Shown piece after piece: positions 59,302 to 64,000 of a DNA stretch of 64,000 bases; the stretch's first letter is position 1, and the number at the start of each line of letters is the position of its first letter. Source of the stretch: Brevundimonas sp. LM2 (GTDB lineage Bacteria; Pseudomonadota; Alphaproteobacteria; Caulobacterales; Caulobacteraceae). Location of the stretch: NCBI RefSeq assembly GCF_002002865.1, contig NZ_CP019508.1:2088501-2152500 (forward strand), in the 5' to 3' direction. Under the pieces are notes generated by a model. That model was not told where the DNA came from. It saw nothing but the letters and a program-made list of their open reading frames with translations, and did no database searches. A program made the translations under genes and the position numbers.

Positions 59302-59895
59302 ATGGGCCGCACGCCGTTTGATCTTAGTTTCGAGGACCTCGTCGAGGCGGGCGTCAAGGCCGCCCGCGCGGCCGCCGACGAGGCGAAGCGGGCCGACGTC
59401 CCGCTGGCGGCTTTCGAGGCCGAGCCGGTCACGCCCCCGCCCTGGGACGAGGCGCGCCGGGACCTCCTGAAGAAGTTGTGGCTCGACGGCCTCAGCGCGA
59501 CCCAGATCGCGATGCGGCTTGGGGGCGTGACCCGTAACAAGGTGATTGGAGAGGTGCGCCGCCTTGGCCTGTCCAGCGAACGACCCTCGGGCCGGCATGC
59601 CCTGGCGCGGGTCCGTGCGGATGGAACGGCGACCGTCCTGACGCTCGGCGCCCACATGTGCAAATGGCCCATCGGCGATCCGTCGTCGGCGGAGTTCACC
59701 TTCTGCGGCCGGCGGGCCGCCGAGGGCGTCTACTGCGTCGAGCACGCACGCGTCGCCTATTCGCCGGCGACCTCAGGTCGCAAATCCGAAGCATCGCTCA
59801 TCCCAGAGTCGAAGCCGCGGGGCGTGGGCACGGTGACGCCGCTTTTCGCCGCCGAGGCTGTTCAGATCGAAGTGCGACGCCGGCTTGGCCTCTGA
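59302..59895 (+). CDS. GcrA family cell-cycle regulator-like protein
   Basis: 197 aa. GcrA works with sigma-70 and DNA methylation (GANTC) to drive cell-cycle genes. Here an N-terminal extension of about 46 residues (FDLSFEDLVEAGVKAARAAA) precedes the GcrA helix-turn-helix (WDEARRDLLKKLWLDGLSATQIAMRLGGVTRNKVIGEVRRLGLS, about 47-92, quoted by motif) and the zinc-like C-terminal motif HMCKWPIGDP, FCGRRAAEGVYCVEHARVAYSP. Canonical GcrA begins at the helix-turn-helix, so this is a paralog. It overlaps the next gene by 11 bases. Confidence 0.9.
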   Translation: MGRTPFDLSFEDLVEAGVKAARAAADEAKRADVPLAAFEAEPVTPPPWDEARRDLLKKLWLDGLSATQIAMRLGGVTRNKVIGEVRRLGLSSERPSGRHALARVRADGTATVLTLGAHMCKWPIGDPSSAEFTFCGRRAAEGVYCVEHARVAYSPATSGRKSEASLIPESKPRGVGTVTPLFAAEAVQIEVRRRLGL

Positions 59896-60481
59896 TCCGC
59901 CCTTCGTCCTGATGATCGCCGGCCCGAACGGTTCGGGAAAGACCACCCTCACCACCCAGTTGCGGGCTGACGGCGTCGATCTGGGCCACTACATCAATCC
60001 CGACGAGATCGCCAAGGCCCTGAGCGGCTCCTACGAGGACCGCGTCAGGGCGGCTCAGGGCATCGCAGCCGCCGAACGGCAGACCTGCGTTCGCGAGCGC
60101 AGAAGCTTCTCGTTCGAAACGGTGATGTCCCATCCGTCCAAGTTCGAGGTCCTTCGCGAGGCCCGGGCCCTGGGGTTCCGGACGGCGCTGTATTTCGTTG
60201 CCACCGAGTCGCCGTCCCTGAACGTCGCGCGGGTCGCCCAGCGCGTGCGACTGGGCGGGCATGACGTGCCCGAGGATCGGATCCGTCAGCGCTACGTCAG
60301 AACGCTCGATCTGCTTCCGCAGGCTCTCGACCAGGCGGACCTCGCGGTTCTGTTCGACAACACCCACGGGGCCCCCGCCCTGCTGCGCCCCTTCTGCGAT
60401 CTGACGAACGGCAAGATCACGCTCGCACCGCCCATTCCGGATTGGGCGCGGCCGGCGCTTCGACATCTCGTGCCGCTCTAG
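59885..60481 (+). CDS. zeta-toxin-family P-loop kinase
   Basis: 198 aa from a TTG inside the end of the GcrA-like gene. Walker A GPNGSGKTTLT at about residue 13, NPDEIAKAL, the RSFSFETVMSHPSK segment with the conserved Glu-Thr, and the basic RVRLGGHDVPEDRIRQRYVRTLDLL helix match zeta toxins, which phosphorylate UDP-sugar wall precursors. No epsilon-type antitoxin or ribbon-helix-helix gene precedes it; the overlapping GcrA-like gene takes that place. Confidence 0.88.
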   Translation: MASDPPFVLMIAGPNGSGKTTLTTQLRADGVDLGHYINPDEIAKALSGSYEDRVRAAQGIAAAERQTCVRERRSFSFETVMSHPSKFEVLREARALGFRTALYFVATESPSLNVARVAQRVRLGGHDVPEDRIRQRYVRTLDLLPQALDQADLAVLFDNTHGAPALLRPFCDLTNGKITLAPPIPDWARPALRHLVPL

Positions 60482-61303
60482 GCAGGTCCTTCGCCCTCGT
60501 CGGCCGTCAGGGCCTGGCCGTTGGCGCCGGGCACGCGTCTTTTTCACCGCAGGGCGACGGGCGTCGACGTCACGCCCGAGGCCAATGAGTTGGGGCGCAG
60601 GCTCAAACTCGCCGGGCAAGAGATCGAAATGGGTCTGCGGGAGCTCGACGAAGCGCGCGGCGTGGAATCCGGTGAAATCATTCTGGGGACCCTCCCTTAC
60701 GGAGGATCGATGCTGCTGGCTTCGGTCCTCGATGAGTTCACACAGCGGTACGGGAAAACCCTCGTTCGGATCGTCACGGAAGGCGCGAACGAGATGATGC
60801 ATCGCCTCCGCTTCGGCGATGTGGATCTGGTCGTCGGCATCATCCAGGAAACGGAGAACAGCGATCTCGACAACATGGCGTTCGCGCACACCCAGTTCAG
60901 GATTGTAGGCCGGAAAGGACATCCGCTGACAGGTCGAGCCGAGGTCGGTCTGGAGGAACTGGCGTCCTATGACTGGATCATAGGCTTGGAAGGGTCCAGT
61001 CGGAGAGCCTGCTTCGACACGCTCTTCGCCCGCCACGCCCTGCCCAAGGCTCCCCTCGCGATCTCCACCCTGTCGATCATCAGGCAGCTCATGGCCGACA
61101 GCGATCGCCTCACCCTGATGACGACGTACGAGCTCCGCCACGAGTCGCACGCTCTGACCGATATTCGGTTCCCGTCGGTTCCGGGACGACCGGCTGTCGG
61201 CATCACGACGCGGAAGGGGTGGCTGCCAACCCAGATCCATCGCGACTTCATTCATATGGTCCGGCGACAAGTTCAGGATGACGAGAATGTCCATGCGAGC
61301 TGA
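60482..61303 (+). pseudogene. LysR-family regulator missing its DNA-binding domain
   Basis: The frame opens directly after the zeta stop codon, in the same frame, and enters LysR homology at APGTRLFHRRATGVDVTPEA, the end of the wing of the helix-turn-helix. The linker helix and full effector-binding domain follow (GEIILGTLPYGGSMLLASVLDEF, VDLVVGIIQET, GRKGHPLTGR and onward). The first 30 or so residues, the recognition helix included, are absent and no start codon precedes the homology except an internal TTG at 60521. It cannot bind DNA as a normal LysR. Confidence 0.82.
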
Positions 61304-61452
61304 TCACCGTGGATCGGCGCCCGCTTCAGTCCTTCTCGGTCCGCGCCGCGTCATAAGATTTGGTTCGCGGGCGGCAGGTTTACGACCGCCTCGATTGCGA
61401 GCGTCGTCGCCGTTCGCTTCAGTCAGACGAAATAAAATAGGGGAGGCTCACA

Positions 61453-62427
61453 GTGCCGAACAAGGTTAAGTTGACACTCGCGATCGCGGAACACCCGCAC
61501 ACATCAGCGATCCGCAGCGGTGAAATCCCCATTGAGGGCGTCGAAGCGGAGATCCTGACAATCAAGCCGCAGATCGGCGCCTTCCGCCGCATGGTGCGCG
61601 ATGTGGAATTCGACGTCTGCGAAATCGCACCGACGACCTACATCATCGCCCGGGCCTATGGAGCGCCGTTCGTGGCCCTGCCGATCTTCGTCGTCCGTCG
61701 CTTCCATCACAGCGGTTTGCTGGTGCGGCCCGACGCCGGCATCAAGACGCCCAAGGACCTCGAGGGGAAGAAGGTCGGCGTTCGCGCCTATTCGGTCACG
61801 ACCGGCGTCTGGTTGCGCCAGGCCCTGATGGACGACTGCGGCCTGGATGCGTCCAAGGTCACCTGGGTCGTGGACGACGAAGAGCATGTCACCCAGCTTC
61901 AACTGCCCGGGAACGTCATCCACGCCCCCGAAGGATCCTCGCTGGCCGAGATGATGGCGTCGGGAGAGCTTTCCGCCGGAGTGGCGGGCGCGGCCGGCAT
62001 CGGCCGTACGGGCAATCCGACCAGCGGATGGCAGGAGGTCGAGGCCGACTATCCCGACCTCTTGCCGAATGCGGCGGAACTCGAGGCCGACTATTACCGG
62101 CGCACCGGGGTCTACCCGATGCATGGCACCATCGTGGTCAAGGACTCGGTCCTCGCCGAGCATCCGTGGGTGGCGAAGTCGCTCTACGACGCGTTCGACC
62201 GCGCCAAGAACGAATGGCTGGAACGCGTTCGCGTCAACGGTCCGCAGGACAAGACGGAACTCAAATACGTCAAGCTGATGGACATCGTGGGACCCGACCC
62301 GCTGCCCTATGGCGTGGAGGAGAACCGCGCGACCATCGAGGCGCTGGAGCAGACCGCCTTCGCCCAGGGCCTGACGCCGCGACGCATGACCATGGACGAA
62401 CTGTTCGTCGATCCGCGTACCGCGTGA
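61453..62427 (+). CDS. 4,5-dihydroxyphthalate decarboxylase-like / substrate-binding fold protein
   Basis: 324 aa, GTG start with GGGGAGG 8 bases upstream, no signal peptide. The order KLTLAIAEHPHTSAIRSGEI, EFDVCEIAPTTYIIARAYG, FVALPIFVVRRFHHSG, GKKVGVRAYSVTTGVWLR and YPMHGTIVVKDSVLAEHPWV is that of Pht5-type 4,5-dihydroxyphthalate decarboxylases, which share the periplasmic-binding-protein fold but are cytoplasmic. The gene feeds protocatechuate to a 4,5-cleavage route, which suits the hydratase 10 bases downstream. A transport-related role is the alternative. Confidence 0.75.
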   Translation: MPNKVKLTLAIAEHPHTSAIRSGEIPIEGVEAEILTIKPQIGAFRRMVRDVEFDVCEIAPTTYIIARAYGAPFVALPIFVVRRFHHSGLLVRPDAGIKTPKDLEGKKVGVRAYSVTTGVWLRQALMDDCGLDASKVTWVVDDEEHVTQLQLPGNVIHAPEGSSLAEMMASGELSAGVAGAAGIGRTGNPTSGWQEVEADYPDLLPNAAELEADYYRRTGVYPMHGTIVVKDSVLAEHPWVAKSLYDAFDRAKNEWLERVRVNGPQDKTELKYVKLMDIVGPDPLPYGVEENRATIEALEQTAFAQGLTPRRMTMDELFVDPRTA

Positions 62428-62437
62428 GGATAGTCCA

Positions 62438-63463
62438 ATGATCATCGATTGCCACGGCCATTTCACCACCGTTCCCAAGTCATTCCGGGAATGGCGCCAG
62501 CGTCAGGTGGACGCCGCCAACGATCCGGCCAACTCGCCTCCGGTCGCCGAGGCGCATGTCACGGATGATGAGATCCGCGAGGGTGTCGGCAACGGTCAGC
62601 TCAAGCTCCAGCAGGAGCGGGGATCGGACCTCACGCTGTTCTCACCGATCGCCGGCTTGATGAGCCATCATCTGGGCAATGAGCGCACGAGCCTGGAATG
62701 GGCCGAGGTGTCGAACAACCTCGTGCGCCGGGTGGCCGACATGTACCCGGACAATTTCGTACCGGTCTGTCAGCTGCCGCAGTCTCCCGGCGCGCCGCCC
62801 GCCAACTCGATCCCCGAACTGCGTCGCTGCGTCGAGGAAATGGGCTTCGTCGGCGCCAATGTGAACCCGGATCCGACGGGCGGCTACTGGACCGGCCAGC
62901 CGATGACGGATCGCGAGTGGTATCCGCTGTACGAGGCGCTTTGCGACCTCGACGTGCCGGCCATGGTCCATGTGGCGGCTTCCTGCAATCCGAATTTCCA
63001 CGGCACCGGCGCCCACTATCTGAACGCCGACACCTCGGTCTTCATGCAGATACTGCAGAGCGACCTGTTCAAGGATTTCCCGACCCTGCGTCTGGTCATT
63101 CCGCATGGCGGCGGCGCGGTGCCCTACCACTGGGGTCGCTATCGCGGCATGTCGCTGGAGATGGCCAACCGGCCGCTCGAAGGCCTGCTGGACAACATGT
63201 TCTTCGACAGCTGCGTCTACCACCACCCGGGCGTCGATCTGCTGACGAAGGTCATTCCGTCGAAGAACGTGCTGTTCGGCTCGGAAATGATCGGCGCGGT
63301 GCGGGGCAAGGACCCCAACACGGGCCACTATTTCGATGACACCAAACGCTACGTCGATGCCTGCGTCAGCCTGACCGACGAGGACCGGTTCAACATCTAC
63401 GAGGGCAATGCGCGGCGGGTCTATCCGCGCCTCGACGCCCTGCTGAAAGCCAAGGGCCTCTGA
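62438..63463 (+). CDS. ligJ: 4-oxalomesaconate hydratase (amidohydrolase superfamily)
   Basis: 341 aa closely following LigJ: MIIDCHGHFTTVPKSFREW with the metal-binding His-x-His, DDEIREGVGNGQLKLQQERG, SPIAGLMSHHLGNERTSLEW, LGFVGANVNPDPTGGYW in the variant MGFVGANVNPDP, VHVAASCNPNFHGTGAHYLN, VIPHGGGAVPYHWGRYRGM and LFGSEMIGAVRGKDPNTGHY. It hydrates 4-oxalomesaconate in the protocatechuate 4,5-cleavage pathway. Likely cotranscribed with the Pht5-like gene. Confidence 0.9.
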   Translation: MIIDCHGHFTTVPKSFREWRQRQVDAANDPANSPPVAEAHVTDDEIREGVGNGQLKLQQERGSDLTLFSPIAGLMSHHLGNERTSLEWAEVSNNLVRRVADMYPDNFVPVCQLPQSPGAPPANSIPELRRCVEEMGFVGANVNPDPTGGYWTGQPMTDREWYPLYEALCDLDVPAMVHVAASCNPNFHGTGAHYLNADTSVFMQILQSDLFKDFPTLRLVIPHGGGAVPYHWGRYRGMSLEMANRPLEGLLDNMFFDSCVYHHPGVDLLTKVIPSKNVLFGSEMIGAVRGKDPNTGHYFDDTKRYVDACVSLTDEDRFNIYEGNARRVYPRLDALLKAKGL

Positions 63464-63490
63464 ACGGCGATCCGCCAACCCGCTGTGAAG

Positions 63491-63510
63491 CGGAGGCCAG
63501 TCGGCCTCCG
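63491..63510 (+). other. perfect hairpin between ligJ and next amidohydrolase gene
   Basis: CGGAGGCC-AGTC-GGCCTCCG, an 8-bp perfect stem, 27 bases after the ligJ stop and 19 before the next ATG. No T run follows, so it may act as an mRNA stabiliser, attenuator or part of the leader rather than a full terminator. Confidence 0.6.
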
Positions 63511-63528
63511 AAAGGAAACATTGAAACC

Positions 63529-64000
63529 ATGCCCTCGCGCATCATCGACATTCATCCGCACGTCATTTCCGACGACGAGGTCCGCTATCCGCCGGCGCCC
63601 CTCTTCGGAAAGCGCTCGGACTGGTCACAGGAGCGGCCATGCCCGGTCGAGGTGCTGATCGCGGAGATGGACAAGGCCGGCGTGGATCGGGCGGCCGTGG
63701 TTCATTCGTCGACCACCTATGGCTTCGACAACAGCTATGTCGTGGACGCCTGCAACCGCTATCCGGGGCGTCTGCTGGCAGTCGGGTCGGTCGACGTGCT
63801 GCAACCCGACGCGGTGGACGCCATTCGCGGCTGGGTGGACCGCGGTCTGGGCGGCCTGCGCCTTTTCACCGGGGGATCGACGAAGGATTTCGATCCTAGC
63901 GAACTCGATGATCCGCGCGCCTATCCAGCCTGGGACCTGTGCGGCGAACTGGGTCTGACCATGTGCATCCAGACAGGCCCGGTGGGTCTCGCGGCCGTCC
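63529..64000 (+). CDS. amidohydrolase family (amidohydrolase_2) protein, 3'-truncated by window edge
   Basis: 157 codons are visible from the ATG at 63529 to the edge with no stop. It begins PSRIIDIHPHVISDDEVRY with a metal-binding His-x-His, then LIAEMDKAGVDRAAVVHSS, YVVDACNRYPGRLLAVGSVD and GLGGLRLFTGG, the strand pattern of amidohydrolase_2 TIM barrels. Related in layout to 2-pyrone-4,6-dicarboxylate lactonase (LigI), which would precede LigJ in the pathway, but the identity is too low to name it. Confidence 0.85.
   Translation, partial: MPSRIIDIHPHVISDDEVRYPPAPLFGKRSDWSQERPCPVEVLIAEMDKAGVDRAAVVHSSTTYGFDNSYVVDACNRYPGRLLAVGSVDVLQPDAVDAIRGWVDRGLGGLRLFTGGSTKDFDPSELDDPRAYPAWDLCGELGLTMCIQTGPVGLAAV

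Overview
The window is GC-rich, densely coded chromosomal DNA from an alphaproteobacterium of the order Caulobacterales, most likely Brevundimonas or a close relative (genus is an inference). Signs seen in the sequence are a two-piece, circularly permuted tmRNA gene next to an alpha-type sspB, popZ beside valS, a GcrA-family regulator, tandem GTTC-N7-GTTC SOS boxes in front of lexA, and the block plsX-fabH-ihfA-merR. Most of the window is housekeeping core; the last 5 kb or so, beyond a tRNA-Asn gene, looks accessory.

Layout. 1-6.2 kb: 3' part of a class I PHA synthase, msrB, argC, rplM-rpsI, heme A synthase and small membrane proteins. 6.3-11.1 kb: tRNA-Pro and the leftward lipid/DNA-bending cluster (CBP3-like chaperone, DUF177, plsX, fabH, ihfA, merR), then bamE. 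11.1-20.4 kb: a palindromic repeat, the proton pyrophosphatase hppA, and the tightly packed leftward operon glyA-nrdR-ribD-ribE-ribBA-ribH-nusB-thiL. Three of the riboflavin genes are odd: RibD has no deaminase domain, the GTP cyclohydrolase II half of RibBA has lost its zinc cysteines, and ribH has no usual start codon. 20.5-23.1 kb: a small aromatic-catabolism-like operon (FAH hydrolase, zeta-class GST isomerase, ferredoxin reductase). 23.1-33 kb: tpiA-secG-pyrG leftward; ppiD-trpE and trpG-trpD-trpC rightward. 33-41 kb: lexA, comEC, gltX, gltA and a PP2C phosphatase-Ser/Thr kinase fusion.

40.9-45.1 kb: ssrA (tmRNA) followed by sspB, so tagging RNA and protease adaptor are neighbours; then a secreted caspase-fold (C13) protease, a RusA-like resolvase, a cyclophilin and fumC. 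45.1-45.7 kb: a decayed ccdAB toxin-antitoxin locus whose toxin is cut and joined to the tail of an AAA ATPase gene. 45.7-58.9 kb: alpha/beta hydrolases, YccF, DUF2171, DUF4169, a TrmA-family methyltransferase, a glycine-zipper protein, tlyA-valS, popZ, a TolC-family protein, a Pcm-like methyltransferase, tRNA-Cys and a SpoU/TrmH methyltransferase.

58.98-64 kb: tRNA-Asn with a strong terminator, then a GcrA-like gene overlapping a zeta-toxin-like kinase gene, then a LysR regulator that has lost its DNA-binding domain exactly at the kinase stop codon, then a catabolic run (4,5-dihydroxyphthalate decarboxylase-like protein, 4-oxalomesaconate hydratase, amidohydrolase running off the end). This suggests protocatechuate 4,5-cleavage or phthalate degradation. 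The GcrA-like/zeta pair and the 38-aa membrane protein upstream are the least described items.
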